A stretch of DNA of 64,000 nt from assembly GCF_028888695.1 (NCBI RefSeq), contig NZ_PNFF01000002.1:372001-436000 (forward strand). Reading direction: 5' to 3'. Below the pieces are notes generated by a model. That model searched no databases. It worked only from the letters and a program-made list of their open reading frames with translations, and was not told the DNA's origin. Position 1 is the stretch's first letter; the number at the start of each line of letters is the position of its first letter. Made by a program: the position numbers and the translations under genes. Shown piece by piece: positions 30,352 through 39,709 of the stretch. The stretch comes from Bacillus methanolicus (GTDB lineage: Bacteria; Bacillota; Bacilli; Bacillales; Cytobacillaceae).

Positions 30352-32412
30352 ATGGAAATTATTACGGATCAGCGCTTTCGCAAAACAATTAAATACGTTA
30401 GAGCCATAGTGATCCTAAGTTTAATAGGAATTGCCTTCATGCTGCTTATCCTTCTCGGGATTTTCGGTTATGCAAAGCTGCTGGGCCCTCCGCCCCTCGC
30501 TGTTCCGCAATCCACACTATACTATTCGGATGACGGGACCGTTATTGGAGAAAGCAACAGCGGCCAAAAACGATACTGGATTTCTCTTGATGAAATTTCG
30601 CCTTCACTTGTTGAAGCGACTATTTCAATAGAAGATAAAAACTTTTATGATCATAACGGCTTTGATTTCAAGCGAATTGCCGGTGCCGCTCTCGCTGATA
30701 TAAAAGCGATGGCAAAGGTGCAGGGCGCGAGTACAATCACTCAGCAGTATGCCAGAAACCTCTTTCTCGAACATGAAAAAACTTGGAAGAGAAAGCTGCT
30801 TGAAGCGTTTTATACAATCCGGCTCGAAATGAATTATTCCAAAAAAGAGATTTTGGAAGGATATTTGAACACGATTTATTATGGTAATGGCGCTTATGGT
30901 GCTCAAGCTGCCAGCCAATATTATTTTGGGAAAAACAGTGATGAATTATCCGTTGCAGAGGCATCGATGCTGGCCGGAATTCCAAAAGGACCGGGAATTT
31001 ACTCACCTTTTGCCAATTATGAAAAAGCGAAACAGCGGCAAAAAGTTGTGCTGAAATCAATGGTCGAGAACAAGTATATCAGTTCAGCCAAAGCAGACGA
31101 GGCTTCACTCGAACCTTTGGCTCTTAACGGAAAGCATCTTCATACAAAAACAGAGTTGGCGCCTTATTTCCAAGACGCCGTTCGGAATGCCTTAAAAACA
31201 GGATTACATTTTGATGACCGGACGATTGCTCTCGGCGGCCTAAGGGTCTATACAACGCTTGATCTGGACCAGCAGAAAAAAGCAGAAGAAACAATCGAAA
31301 AACTGATTTCAAAAGATTCAGAAATTCAAGTGGGCTTCGTGTCGATGAATCCGAAAAACGGGCACGTAAAAGCGATGGTCGGAGGGCGAAATTATGAACA
31401 AAGCCCATTCAACAGGGCCGTTCAGGCAGTTCGGCAGCCAGGATCAACAATAAAACCGATTTTGTATTATGCGGCCCTTGAAAATGGGTTTACCCCTTCA
31501 ACATTAATGAGAAGCGAGCAAACAACTTTTCGCTTTGAGGATGGAAGGCCGGAATACACTCCTCATAATTTTAACAACCAATATGCGGATTCCGACATTA
31601 CAATGGCTCAGGCACTCGCTTTGTCAGACAATATTTATGCAGTAAAGACGCATTTGTTTTTGGGCGAAGACTCCCTTGTGGAAAAAGCAAAGAAATTCGG
31701 CATTCATACAAAAATGTCAAAAGTGCCTTCTTTAGCTCTTGGAACTTCAGGAGTCCGTGTCATCGAAATGGCCAATGCATACAGTTTATTTGCAAACGGC
31801 GGCAAAAAGGTGGAACCTGTTTTGATCACCCGGGTAGAAAACCATCGCGGCGAAGTAATTTACGAGAAAAAAGAAGATTCAGAAAACGTTTTGCGCCCTG
31901 ATCTTGCTTTTGTAATGACCCACATGATGACAGGGATGTTTGACACAAAACTGAATGGATATGCGAGCGTGACCGGAAGTACGATGATCAAAGATATGAC
32001 CAGGCCATATGCAGGAAAATCCGGGTCGACAGAAACGGACAGCTGGATGGTTGGATTTACCCCCCAGCTTGTTGCGGCAGTCTGGACAGGATTTGATAAA
32101 GGAAAGCCGCTCGAACGAACCGTTGATAAAATGTACGCAAAAAATATTTGGATTCATTTTATGGAAAATGCCTTAAAAGATAAACCAGTAAAAAATTTTA
32201 AGGCGCCCGACGGAGTAGTAGGTGTTTATATCAATCCGCAAAACGGCAAATTGGCAACGGACGATTGTCCTGTAAAAAGGTTTACCTATTTTGCCGCAGG
32301 AACCGAACCGATCGAATATTGCAGCGAGCATCTTGAAAATTCGGACGGCTCCAGACCCAAAAAGAAAGAGAAAAAACACCCACTACCATGGTATAAAAGG
32401 ATTTTTGACTAG
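30352..32412 (+). CDS. pbpG: class A penicillin-binding protein (PbpG/YwhE, PBP2d)
   Basis: Bifunctional peptidoglycan glycosyltransferase and transpeptidase. In B. subtilis PbpG is a forespore-expressed enzyme needed with PbpF for germ-cell-wall synthesis. The 686 aa have a short cytoplasmic N-terminus, one membrane helix (about residues 20-42) and a GT51 domain with EDKNFYDHNGFD and QGASTITQQYARN. The transpeptidase domain has the nucleophile SxxK in RQPGSTIKPIL, SDN in ALSDNIYAVK and KSG in AGKSGSTETDSW. GAGG lies 8 bases before the ATG at 30352. A GTG at 30343 overlaps it. Confidence 0.95.
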   Translation: MEIITDQRFRKTIKYVRAIVILSLIGIAFMLLILLGIFGYAKLLGPPPLAVPQSTLYYSDDGTVIGESNSGQKRYWISLDEISPSLVEATISIEDKNFYDHNGFDFKRIAGAALADIKAMAKVQGASTITQQYARNLFLEHEKTWKRKLLEAFYTIRLEMNYSKKEILEGYLNTIYYGNGAYGAQAASQYYFGKNSDELSVAEASMLAGIPKGPGIYSPFANYEKAKQRQKVVLKSMVENKYISSAKADEASLEPLALNGKHLHTKTELAPYFQDAVRNALKTGLHFDDRTIALGGLRVYTTLDLDQQKKAEETIEKLISKDSEIQVGFVSMNPKNGHVKAMVGGRNYEQSPFNRAVQAVRQPGSTIKPILYYAALENGFTPSTLMRSEQTTFRFEDGRPEYTPHNFNNQYADSDITMAQALALSDNIYAVKTHLFLGEDSLVEKAKKFGIHTKMSKVPSLALGTSGVRVIEMANAYSLFANGGKKVEPVLITRVENHRGEVIYEKKEDSENVLRPDLAFVMTHMMTGMFDTKLNGYASVTGSTMIKDMTRPYAGKSGSTETDSWMVGFTPQLVAAVWTGFDKGKPLERTVDKMYAKNIWIHFMENALKDKPVKNFKAPDGVVGVYINPQNGKLATDDCPVKRFTYFAAGTEPIEYCSEHLENSDGSRPKKKEKKHPLPWYKRIFD

Positions 32413-32423
32413 TCATAAGAAAT

Positions 32424-32461
32424 GAAAAACCTCGGGAAGAATTCTTTCCCGAGGTTTTTCG
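32424..32461 (+). terminator. intrinsic terminator after pbpG
   Basis: AAAAACCTCGGGAAAG-type arms around GAATTC pair with CTTTCCCGAGGTTTTT. The structure has A/T tracts on both sides, so it may act in both directions. Confidence 0.92.
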
Positions 32462-32585
32462 TGTCCTAGTTTTACGTGTGTTCACGCTGAATATAAGTTT
32501 ACTTTTTTTAACCAATTTGGGCAAGTAGTTGGAAAAGTTTGTTCAAAAATATGTCATAATTCCGTCAAATTATTGTATGTTTTTC

Positions 32586-33098
32586 TCAGTTCACGTTCAA
32601 GTCTTTCTTTAACTGATCTGAAGAGCGTTCCCACATGCCGCTGTCATGATTGCGCAAAAAATCGGCCAGTACGGATTTTGATTTATCATCCATATGATCA
32701 ACGATAATATGGCGTTTGATCGATTTATCGAGGCGGTTTACGTGCTCAGGAAGCAATTTATAGCCTCTCCTGATTTCTCTGTCAACCGTCATTTCACAAG
32801 CCGTTACGCCCGCATAATAAGGCCCTTCTTCTTTTCTGTCAATTGTTACCCAGACAAGCCAATAAGGCTTTCCATTTGGAACAGCTTCCCGGTCAGGAAG
32901 AAACTTGATCCCTTTTTCAACCGCACTTCTGGCATGCATTGCTCCAACATCAACCACGGCTTCCCCGGCTTCGACATCGATAATAACCGGCGATACGTTT
33001 TCAAGGCTGAGCGCGCCGGTTCCAAATCCGCCATGTCCGTCAGTAGGATCATTTTTGATTATATTAAAACCGATGTTCTTTTTCTTTTTTTCTTCCAC
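32586..33098 (-). CDS. ywhD: YwhD family protein
   Basis: Conserved Bacillus protein of unknown function, 170 aa, with FNIIKNDPTDGHGG near the N-terminus and the central block VDVGAMHARSAVEKGIKF. The frame extends to 33122, but AAGGAGG lies inside that extension and sits 8 bases before GTG at 33098, which I take as the start. It follows the M50 protease gene on the same strand. Confidence 0.9.
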   Translation of the reverse strand: MEEKKKKNIGFNIIKNDPTDGHGGFGTGALSLENVSPVIIDVEAGEAVVDVGAMHARSAVEKGIKFLPDREAVPNGKPYWLVWVTIDRKEEGPYYAGVTACEMTVDREIRRGYKLLPEHVNRLDKSIKRHIIVDHMDDKSKSVLADFLRNHDSGMWERSSDQLKKDLNVN

Positions 33099-33135
33099 TG
33101 GTTTTTCCTCCTTGTAAAACATCCTTACATTTATT

Positions 33136-33786
33136 CTACCCCATAAACAACTGATAGAAAAAGTTGTTAAACCCGTTTAAAAGGACAGGCAAGACGGTAT
33201 TGAAGATGGGCTGTATCGTATATTGATTAAGGGGAGTAATGACAAGTATTAAAAATATTAATGAGCCGTAAACCTCAAACTGCGTCATTTTTACACGAAA
33301 ATCTGCCGGAGCGAGATCTTCAAGAACCCTGTATCCGTCAAGGGGAGGAAGCGGCAGAAGATTAAAAACAAACAGCACGAAATTCAATGGAATAAAGATA
33401 TTGAGAAACTCCTGCAGCATACTTGGCGCCAGTCCCGCTCCCTTAAGCGAATACCAGACAATAAACCCAACAGTACCTAAAAACAAGTTGCTGAGCGGCC
33501 CTGCAACGGAAACAAGAATTCCGGCAAGACGCGGATTTTTAAAATAAAAGCGGTTAACAGGAACAGGCCTTGCCCAGCCAAAACCGGCAATAAAAATCAA
33601 AATTGTTCCGATCGGATCCAAATGCTGAATCGGATTTAATGTCAATCTTCCTTGGTTTTTTGCAGTCGGATCCCCGAATTTATAAGCAACATACGCATGG
33701 GCAAACTCATGCAGTGTGAATGCAACAATTAACGTTGCAGCAACATACGGAATTTCTTGGAATGAATAAGCTAAAAATTGTTCCAC
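33136..33786 (-). CDS. ywhC: site-2-protease-like M50 metallopeptidase (YwhC)
   Basis: Membrane-embedded zinc protease of 216 aa. HEFAH is in the first helix (LHEFAHAYVAYKFGDPT), and the third zinc ligand is in NLLPLPPLDGYRVL. Four to six hydrophobic segments are visible. The substrate is unknown in Bacillus. The start ATG at 33786 follows GGAGCCGGGGAAG at acceptable spacing. It is upstream of ywhD. Confidence 0.93.
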   Translation of the reverse strand: MEQFLAYSFQEIPYVAATLIVAFTLHEFAHAYVAYKFGDPTAKNQGRLTLNPIQHLDPIGTILIFIAGFGWARPVPVNRFYFKNPRLAGILVSVAGPLSNLFLGTVGFIVWYSLKGAGLAPSMLQEFLNIFIPLNFVLFVFNLLPLPPLDGYRVLEDLAPADFRVKMTQFEVYGSLIFLILVITPLNQYTIQPIFNTVLPVLLNGFNNFFYQLFMG

Positions 33787-33959
33787 TTCCCCGGCTCCTT
33801 TGCTTCTTTTCTAATAATACTGTTGTTTATTTGCATGATTTTATTTAAGTATACATGAACGATTCGCAGATGTGATTAAGAAGATTTGATAAAATCTTGC
33901 ACTTTTCTTAAAAATATGAAAAACTACTTCTAGAATGAGATGGACAAGGAGGTATTCAC

Positions 33960-34145
33960 ATGCCATATGTAACAGTAAAAATGCTGGAAGGACGCTCTGA
34001 AGAACAAAAGAAAGCGCTCGTTGAAAAAGTAACCGACGCGGTCAGTGAAACAACCGGTGCTCCGAAAGAAAAAGTCGTTGTTTTTATTGAAGAAATGTCA
34101 AGAAACCACTACGCAGTTGCCGGAAAACGTCTGAGCGACGAATAA
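33960..34145 (+). CDS. ywhB: 4-oxalocrotonate tautomerase family protein (YwhB)
   Basis: 61-aa tautomerase with the catalytic N-terminal proline exposed after Met removal (MPYVTVKMLEGR) and the conserved Arg in LEGRSEEQKKAL. Family members convert 2-hydroxymuconate isomers, but the physiological role in Bacillus is not established. AAGGAGG precedes the ATG. It is divergent from ywhC and lies next to the second nested-hairpin repeat. Confidence 0.95.
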   Translation: MPYVTVKMLEGRSEEQKKALVEKVTDAVSETTGAPKEKVVVFIEEMSRNHYAVAGKRLSDE

Positions 34146-34149
34146 ATAG

Positions 34150-34258
34150 AAATGCGTAAGCGCCTTGATTAGACCCGACAAGAAAAGATATGCTCCTTAC
34201 GGAAATCCTGATTTCCGTAAGGAGACGGCTTATGACCTCGATGGCCTAGGCGCCCAAG
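34150..34258. repeat. nested-hairpin intergenic repeat, copy 2
   Basis: This copy shares with 3775-3912 the arms AAGCGCC(T)TGATTAG, CCCGACAAG, GGCTTATGACCTCGATGG and GGCGCC. The inner hairpin is unrelated: CTCCTTACGGAAAT pairs with ATTTCCGTAAGGAG. It lies 5 bases after the ywhB stop. Confidence 0.8.
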
Positions 34259-34270
34259 CTAGACAAAATG

Positions 34271-34307
34271 AAAGCTAAGCCCAACGATCATTGGAGCTTA
34301 GCTTTTT
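34271..34307. terminator. bidirectional terminator between ywhB and ywgA
   Basis: AAAGCTAAGC and GCTTAGCTTT pair around a 17-base loop and end in T runs on the plus strand. The left part lies past the ywgA stop (34288), the right arm in its last codons. Confidence 0.75.
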
Positions 34308-34797
34308 GTTTTAGTTTCTCAATATATGAGTAAGCTTCCTCGATTTCGTCTTCTGTATAGCGCTGCTTGCTTTTCAGCGTGAAAATTTTCTCGCGGACTT
34401 CCTCTTTTGTTAAATTATCAAAATATAAGACCGTCGAAACAAGCTCTAAAAACCTGGCACTTTTACTGTTCATATCTGTTAAGCAGTCTGCTAAACAAGG
34501 TATTTCAATCTCATTTAAACTCAAAAACTCTTCGCCTGACTCTGTCAGTGTGTAACGATATTGATAATAGCCGCCTTTTTTCTCTTTTACTTCATTCAAA
34601 AATCCCATATTGCAAAGTTCTTCGACTCTTAAAGTTAATTCTTCAGAATATGGACCGTAGAAGTGAAATTGAAATCTTTCTTGAAAGGGAAAAGCAATTT
34701 TTTTCGCAATGTAAATAATTTTTTGCAGCTTTTTCCGTCCGATTATTTCCCCTGCTGCTGAAACAGCGTACATGATTTTTGCATGGTCTTTTAACAA
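34288..34797 (-). CDS. ywgA: YwgA-like protein
   Basis: 169-aa protein conserved beside ywfO in Bacillus. It contains GRKKLQKIIYIAKK, FHFYGPYSEELTLRVEEL and a winged-helix-like KGGYYQYRYTLTESGEEFL. This resembles antitoxin-like Panacea/SocA-type or DNA-binding proteins, but the function is not known. Its gene lies about 56 bases after ywfO on the same strand, so co-expression is likely. Confidence 0.88.
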   Translation of the reverse strand: MLKDHAKIMYAVSAAGEIIGRKKLQKIIYIAKKIAFPFQERFQFHFYGPYSEELTLRVEELCNMGFLNEVKEKKGGYYQYRYTLTESGEEFLSLNEIEIPCLADCLTDMNSKSARFLELVSTVLYFDNLTKEEVREKIFTLKSKQRYTEDEIEEAYSYIEKLKQKAKLQ

Positions 34798-34853
34798 AAC
34801 TCGTCAACTCCTACTCCGTTTAATACCGTTTGCTGATCATAATTGGCTTATTG

Positions 34854-36152
34854 CTAAATCTCCAATAGCGAACGAATTTGCTTCTTAATATTTCTCTTTG
34901 TACGATCGTCATGAATGAAGTCAGCAGGATAATACAGCTTGTGGTCTGTTCTTCGTTTTCCTGAAATGGCATCGACAATCTCCGATTCTCTAGACAGCTC
35001 CCGAATGTCTCCGTTTTTCATCAATAAATGGATCGGCAGCCTTTCCTCTTCTTCTCCCGGACGGTAAAAATCATATGGCAAATCGGACGAAGAATCGACG
35101 ACAAGATAATATTCCGGATCCAATCCTGCTTTTGTAAACAGAGCAGACAACTCCGCCAATTTTTTATACTCTTTTGCCGGATCGAACTCAACATACTTAA
35201 ATAAATTACGGTTCATAAATCTTCGGCATAAATCGCTTAAAATCGGATCTTTTTCATCCTGCCAAATTTGAAAATAGTATTGAAATACAGCTTCATCCAT
35301 TTTTAAATAATCTTGCAACGTACAATTTCCCTCAAACAGTGAATAAAAATGAACAGGGGGCAGTAAAAAAGAGTATGATTGCTCATAAAGATGTTTAGCC
35401 CGATGAAAGATTTTTGTCAAGATGACTTCTGCACTCCGTGTTACCGGGTGGAAATAAACCTGCCAGTACATTTGATACCTGCTCATTATGTAGTCTTCAA
35501 CTGCATGCATGCCACTATGTTTTATAACAACTTGATCTTCCCTCGGACGCATGACACGCAAAATCCGTTCCATGTCAAAATGCCCGTAGCTGACCCCTGT
35601 AAAATAAGCATCTCGCTGCAAATAATCCATCCTGTCCGCATCAATCTGGCTTGAGATTAAGCTGACAACCAGTTTGTTTTTATACGTTTTTGCTATGACT
35701 TCCGCTACTTTTTTCGGAAAATCATCAGATACTTTTGAAAGAATTTTATTAACTTCTGTATCTCCTAAAATAATTTTCAGGGTAAATTCTTCGTGGTCGA
35801 GGTCAAAAACTTTTTCAAACGAATGGGAGAATGGACCATGGCCAAGATCGTGGAGCAGACCCGCACATAATGAGAGCAATCTCTCTTCTTTGTTCCATTC
35901 CGGTCGGCCGTCAAAGACATCATCAACAATGCGCCGGATAATCTCGTAAACTCCGAGAGAATGGGAAAACCGGCTGTGCTCCGCTCCATGAAATGTGAGA
36001 AAAGTAGTTCCGAGCTGTTTAATTCTGCGAAGGCGCTGGAATTCTTTCGTACCGATTAAATCCCAAATGACTCTATCACGAACATGAACATAACGGTGAA
36101 CCGGATCTTTAAAAACTTTTTCTTCACTTAATTTCTCAACCGAATAGTCCAT
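34854..36152 (-). CDS. ywfO: HD-domain phosphohydrolase (YwfO)
   Basis: Predicted metal-dependent (d)NTP phosphohydrolase of the dGTPase-like HD family, 432 aa. Metal-binding residues are in HSRFSHSLGVYEI and GLLHDLGHGPFSHSFE, with the final Asp in SSQIDADRMDYL. The start at 36152 follows GAGGGTAAGAAA, and the in-frame extension to 36203 is rejected. The natural substrate is unknown. Confidence 0.93.
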   Translation of the reverse strand: MDYSVEKLSEEKVFKDPVHRYVHVRDRVIWDLIGTKEFQRLRRIKQLGTTFLTFHGAEHSRFSHSLGVYEIIRRIVDDVFDGRPEWNKEERLLSLCAGLLHDLGHGPFSHSFEKVFDLDHEEFTLKIILGDTEVNKILSKVSDDFPKKVAEVIAKTYKNKLVVSLISSQIDADRMDYLQRDAYFTGVSYGHFDMERILRVMRPREDQVVIKHSGMHAVEDYIMSRYQMYWQVYFHPVTRSAEVILTKIFHRAKHLYEQSYSFLLPPVHFYSLFEGNCTLQDYLKMDEAVFQYYFQIWQDEKDPILSDLCRRFMNRNLFKYVEFDPAKEYKKLAELSALFTKAGLDPEYYLVVDSSSDLPYDFYRPGEEEERLPIHLLMKNGDIRELSRESEIVDAISGKRRTDHKLYYPADFIHDDRTKRNIKKQIRSLLEI

Positions 36153-36359
36153 TTTCTTACCCTCTTCCTGAATATCCCGTTCTTTGTTTTTACGCCGAAA
36201 CAAACCTGCAACCGAGCTGATGGCAGTTTCCCATTTTCTTTTTTCTATTATATCCCGTTTCTATCCTCAAATCATCTTATTTTCCGGCAAATTTCGACGC
36301 ATTTTTTGACAAAACCACCGCCAGTGTAGTGGGGGCGACTTCAGAAAAATTATCAAAAT

Positions 36360-36433
36360 CAAAGGGTCAGACCCCTGACAAACACTAAAAAACCATTCTA
36401 TTTAGTGTCATTGTCGCAGGAGTCAGACCCTTA
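36360..36433. repeat. element bounded by GGGTCAGACCC
   Basis: AAAGGGTCAGACCCC at the left and GGAGTCAGACCCTTATG at the right form an inverted boundary around about 45 bases of A/T-rich sequence that includes the inverted ACACTAAA and TTTAGTGT. It lies directly downstream of the DUF1450 gene on the minus strand, where a terminator would be expected. Related elements are at 46382-46490, 47449-47553 and 54785-54874. Confidence 0.75.
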
Positions 36434-36446
36434 TGAGATATGCCCT

Positions 36447-36671
36447 CTATTTTTTAAGTTTTTTCTCGATTTTTTCCATTAATTCCTCTTCTGTCAACGC
36501 AGCGACTGGACGGTTGTTAACGAATGTGAATGTTTTTTTCCGTCCGGGTCCGCAGTAGGACTGGCATCCTATGACTATTTTCGCTTCCGGATCAAGCTTT
36601 TTTAGTCGGGGAATTAACGTTTTTAAGTTTACTGCTTGACAATCGTCGCAAACACGAAATTCGTTTGCCAT
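36447..36671 (-). CDS. DUF1450 small protein
   Basis: 74-aa protein with paired cysteines: CDDCQ near the N-terminus and [12 protein letters not shown] centrally. This matches the YuzB-like DUF1450 family, which has a thioredoxin-like arrangement and unknown function. The C-terminal part ([14 protein letters not shown]) is helical. It stands alone between ywfO and rsfA. Confidence 0.8.
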   Translation of the reverse strand: MANEFRVCDDCQAVNLKTLIPRLKKLDPEAKIVIGCQSYCGPGRKKTFTFVNNRPVAALTEEELMEKIEKKLKK

Positions 36672-36764
36672 TTATATTACAACCCTTTCTGCGGTCTAAT
36701 CTCTTAAATGATGCTAAAGGGTATTTTACAGTTTCCAACCAGCTAATGCAAGTTGAAAACACTG

Positions 36765-36900
36765 CTGAACGGGAGTAAAGGCACCCTGAACGAGAGTAAA
36801 AGCTCCCTGAACGAGAGTAAACGCACCCTGAACGAGAGTAAAAGCTCCCCGAACGAGAGTAAACGCACCTTGAACGTGAGTAAAAGCTCCCCGAACGAAA
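36765..36900. repeat. 21-nt tandem array alternating as a 42-nt dimer
   Basis: Six 21-base units, starting at 36765, 36786, 36807, 36828, 36849 and 36870, share (C/T)(T/C)GAACGAGAGTAAA and end alternately in CGCACC-type and AGCTCC-type hexamers. A partial seventh unit starts at 36891. The array fills the space between the DUF1450 gene and the rsfA promoter. Confidence 0.9.
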
Positions 36901-36938
36901 TATTTTCCTAAAAAATCTACTATCCTTTCATTCCTGTT

Positions 36939-36968
36939 GTATAAAACTCGAAATAATGGGACAAGATG
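36939..36968 (+). promoter_or_regulatory. possible sigma-F/G promoter of rsfA
   Basis: GTATA (36939-36943), 15 bases, then GGACAAGATG resembles forespore sigma-F/G boxes. rsfA is known to be sigma-F dependent in B. subtilis. The predicted start point is about 50 bases before the ATG at 37023. Confidence 0.45.
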
Positions 36969-37022
36969 AGACTAGAACTTTTAAATAATCGCAAATTTTT
37001 AACAAACAAGGGAGTTGAGGAA

Positions 37023-37727
37023 ATGAAAGTTCGTCAAGATGCATGGACAGATGAAAATGATTTATTACTAGCAGAAACTGTTTTACGCCATGTAAGAGAA
37101 GGAAGCACACAATTAAACGCGTTCGAGGAGGTAGGCGATAAGCTTAACCGAACATCTGCAGCATGCGGTTTTCGCTGGAATGCAGTTGTCCGCCACCGCT
37201 ATGAAAAAGCATTGCAGCTGGCGAAAAAGCAGCGCAAACAAAGACAAAGAATTCTTGGAAAAGATCAAAGCGGCAAGAAAAAGCTTCTTTATAACCCGCC
37301 GGCTCCAACTATCGAAGATATAACACCTATTGAAGCAGCTGAGACAATGGACGTACAAGTTCCTGTTTCCGCTCCGGAAACCAGTTCAGATCATGAGCAT
37401 GCAGCAGTTTCCCAAAATGGACTAACAATGAGCATGGTGATTTCTTATTTACAAAACTTAAATAGTTCTAATCTTCAAGCTGATATTTTGAAAATTGAGA
37501 ATGAAAGATTAACGCGGGAAAACTCTGATTTGAAAAAGCAAAACGAAGAGCTTGAAAGCAAGATCAGCGAGCTTGAGCAAAATACAGTCACGATGCAGGA
37601 AGATTACGAGACGTTGATGAAGATCATGAACCGGGCAAGAAAGCTTGTTTTATTTGAAGAAGAGGACCGTCCGGCAACAAAATTTAAAATGGACCGGAAC
37701 GGAAACTTAGAAATGGTTGCAGAGTAA
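37023..37727 (+). CDS. rsfA: forespore regulator RsfA (Myb/SANT-like)
   Basis: 234-aa prespore transcription regulator. The N-terminal Myb/SANT-like DNA-binding domain starts [18 protein letters not shown] and includes [14 protein letters not shown] basic linker ([12 protein letters not shown]) follows, then a C-terminal coiled coil ([22 protein letters not shown] region). In B. subtilis RsfA fine-tunes sigma-F genes. The start is the ATG at 37023 after GAGTTGAGGAA. The upstream extension to 36966 lacks a ribosome site. Confidence 0.93.
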   Translation: MKVRQDAWTDENDLLLAETVLRHVREGSTQLNAFEEVGDKLNRTSAACGFRWNAVVRHRYEKALQLAKKQRKQRQRILGKDQSGKKKLLYNPPAPTIEDITPIEAAETMDVQVPVSAPETSSDHEHAAVSQNGLTMSMVISYLQNLNSSNLQADILKIENERLTRENSDLKKQNEELESKISELEQNTVTMQEDYETLMKIMNRARKLVLFEEEDRPATKFKMDRNGNLEMVAE

Positions 37728-37789
37728 TTTTTTGCGACGAATAAAAAATAGTGAAGGAGAAGGCAACAAACCCTCGAATTCCATAGGAA

Positions 37790-37816
37790 AAAACCGCTGC
37801 AATGGCGGTTTTTTCT
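37790..37816 (+). terminator. intrinsic terminator after rsfA
   Basis: AAAACCGC, a six-base loop and GGCGGTTTTTT give a standard plus-strand terminator about 60 bases past the rsfA stop. Confidence 0.88.
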
Positions 37817-37867
37817 ATTTGTACAGCTTCGGCGCTTGTCCGGATTAACCTAAAAGCTTGCGATTTC

Positions 37868-38716
37868 TTAATCTGCAATCAATCCGAGCATTTTTTCGTT
37901 TCGTTCGATGACACGGTCGTAATAACTATCAAAAAGAGGAATTTCCTCTTCTGTCAGTTGTCCGGCATAAAAATTCGCACTGTACTGTTTTATAACTTTT
38001 AAAAAGCGGAGCATCACATCTTGAATGGTAAGATTTATCCCAAGCAACTCGGATAATGAAGCCATGACATCAGGAATAATTTCCGGATACTTGAATTTCG
38101 TTTGTACTTGTTTTTTTGAAATCGAATAAAACTCTTTCAGCAGCTGAGCCCTTTCGCCCCCGCTTCCATTCACGCACAAGTAGATTTGTACAGCTATCCC
38201 GCTCTTAAGACGCCGCTGTGAAATTCCCGCAAATTTCTTTCCCCCGATGCTTAAATCGTAGCTCCCCGGACAGTAAGAGCCGTAAATTTCTCTTGCTTCA
38301 ATTTCCTTTTGAAAATCAGCGAACATTTCTTTGACAAGAAGCCACATTGTATCATATCCGCGATTTATATCGATTCCTTTATCTTTTTCAGGAAGAATAA
38401 GAGAGAGGTTCAATACTCCTTCATCAAGTACGACCGCAAGCCCTCCGGAATTTCGGACAATATATTGATAACCTTTTGATTCAAGGAATTTCAGCCCGTC
38501 CTCTAAGAATGGCAGCTTTGAATCTTGAATGCCTAATACAATGGTATGATGATGGACCCAAGATCTCGCCGTTGCCGGAGCCAGCCCGGCACCGACCGAA
38601 GCGCAAAGGGCATCATCCATGCCAAAAGACTGGAGCGCACTAAAGTGAACGCCTAAAGCTGATTGATCGATAACCCGCCACTCTTCCTGACGCAATAACG
38701 AAAGCGCCTCGTCCAT
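37868..38716 (-). CDS. lipL: octanoyl-[GcvH]:protein N-octanoyltransferase
   Basis: Amidotransferase that moves octanoyl from GcvH to the E2 subunits in Bacillus lipoate synthesis. The 282 aa belong to the biotin/lipoate ligase-like fold. The catalytic cysteine is in [13 protein letters not shown] (Cys149), followed by [12 protein letters not shown], and [16 protein letters not shown] forms the binding strand. AAAAGGAG fixes the ATG at 38716. It corresponds to ywfL in the conserved gene order. Confidence 0.95.
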   Translation of the reverse strand: MDEALSLLRQEEWRVIDQSALGVHFSALQSFGMDDALCASVGAGLAPATARSWVHHHTIVLGIQDSKLPFLEDGLKFLESKGYQYIVRNSGGLAVVLDEGVLNLSLILPEKDKGIDINRGYDTMWLLVKEMFADFQKEIEAREIYGSYCPGSYDLSIGGKKFAGISQRRLKSGIAVQIYLCVNGSGGERAQLLKEFYSISKKQVQTKFKYPEIIPDVMASLSELLGINLTIQDVMLRFLKVIKQYSANFYAGQLTEEEIPLFDSYYDRVIERNEKMLGLIAD

Positions 38717-38823
38717 AGTTGTTACTCCTTTTATGCGCAAGTAAGTTTCGTGACCATTATAACATATTTAGAAGGAAGCACTTTGGGGGGAAATTGCAGC
38801 AATCTCAGACCTTTAAATTGATT

Positions 38824-39408
38824 TCAATGAAGATTTTGCTGTTTTAGACGGTCAAAATAATGATAGAACCGTGCAGTTTTATCTAATATAATGCTGGTTA
38901 ATGTGCCAATAAGCGCACTTCCGATAATATCTGATGAGTAATGATGTCCTACCCAAATGCGCGAGAAGCCTGTTAACACAGATAATCCCCACATCATTGA
39001 CCCAAGGACACGTTTATGAAGAAAAATAGAAGCAGACACAGCAAACGCAAGCAAAGTATGTTTGCTTGGAAATGAAGAATCCATCTTTGAAGGAATGAGT
39101 ATGCCAACACGACGTTTCACAAACGGACGGGGCTTATAATAAAACAACTTAATCAACATGTTAATAAACAAAGTAGCCGCCGCTGATGTCACCGCATGAA
39201 AAGCCGCTTTTTTATAAGAATTGTTTCTAAACCACATGAAAATCAAAACGAAAATAAACACATAACGAATTTTATTTGAAATGACTATCATCAGCAAATC
39301 AAACGGTGAAAAACGATCTGTACGCTTTGACCTAATTTTTTGCTTCTCTGTAAAACGAACACAGTAATTGACGTTTTTTTCTTGGAGCTTTTTTCTATTT
39401 GATGCCAA
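38824..39408 (-). CDS. PAP2-type phosphatase, BcrC-like
   Basis: 194-aa membrane protein with the three PAP2 signatures: KLFYYKPRP, SSFPSKHT and SRIWVGHHYSSD. Several transmembrane helices are visible. It is closest to BcrC-type undecaprenyl-diphosphate phosphatases, which recycle the cell-wall lipid carrier, although phosphatidylglycerol-phosphate phosphatase activity is possible. The residue after PS is Lys instead of the more common Asp/Gly. The frame opens with TTG and has a poorly spaced GGAAGAG. It converges on lipL from upstream. Confidence 0.85.
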   Translation of the reverse strand: MASNRKKLQEKNVNYCVRFTEKQKIRSKRTDRFSPFDLLMIVISNKIRYVFIFVLIFMWFRNNSYKKAAFHAVTSAAATLFINMLIKLFYYKPRPFVKRRVGILIPSKMDSSFPSKHTLLAFAVSASIFLHKRVLGSMMWGLSVLTGFSRIWVGHHYSSDIIGSALIGTLTSIILDKTARFYHYFDRLKQQNLH

Positions 39409-39709
39409 ATTTTGAGAGCTCTTCCATTACCCGAAACCTTATTTACAATAAAACAATACAAAAGTCTCACCTATTCAAAAAATTTTAACAAAATTATAGC
39501 CTATTTTACATGTGAATATTCAAGAAATAAAGTCGTTTCTATTTTGAAGTTGAACTAAAGACATGAAGATGTTGAGGCAGCACCTTAAAATTTAAATTTT
39601 TCACATATGCTTTTTCTCCGTCAAGATTGAGAGAGACGGAATCTGGAATCGTAAAGCTTCCGGTTTTTATTTTCGTATGATGGATGATTGATGGATTAGG
39701 AGTTATCAT

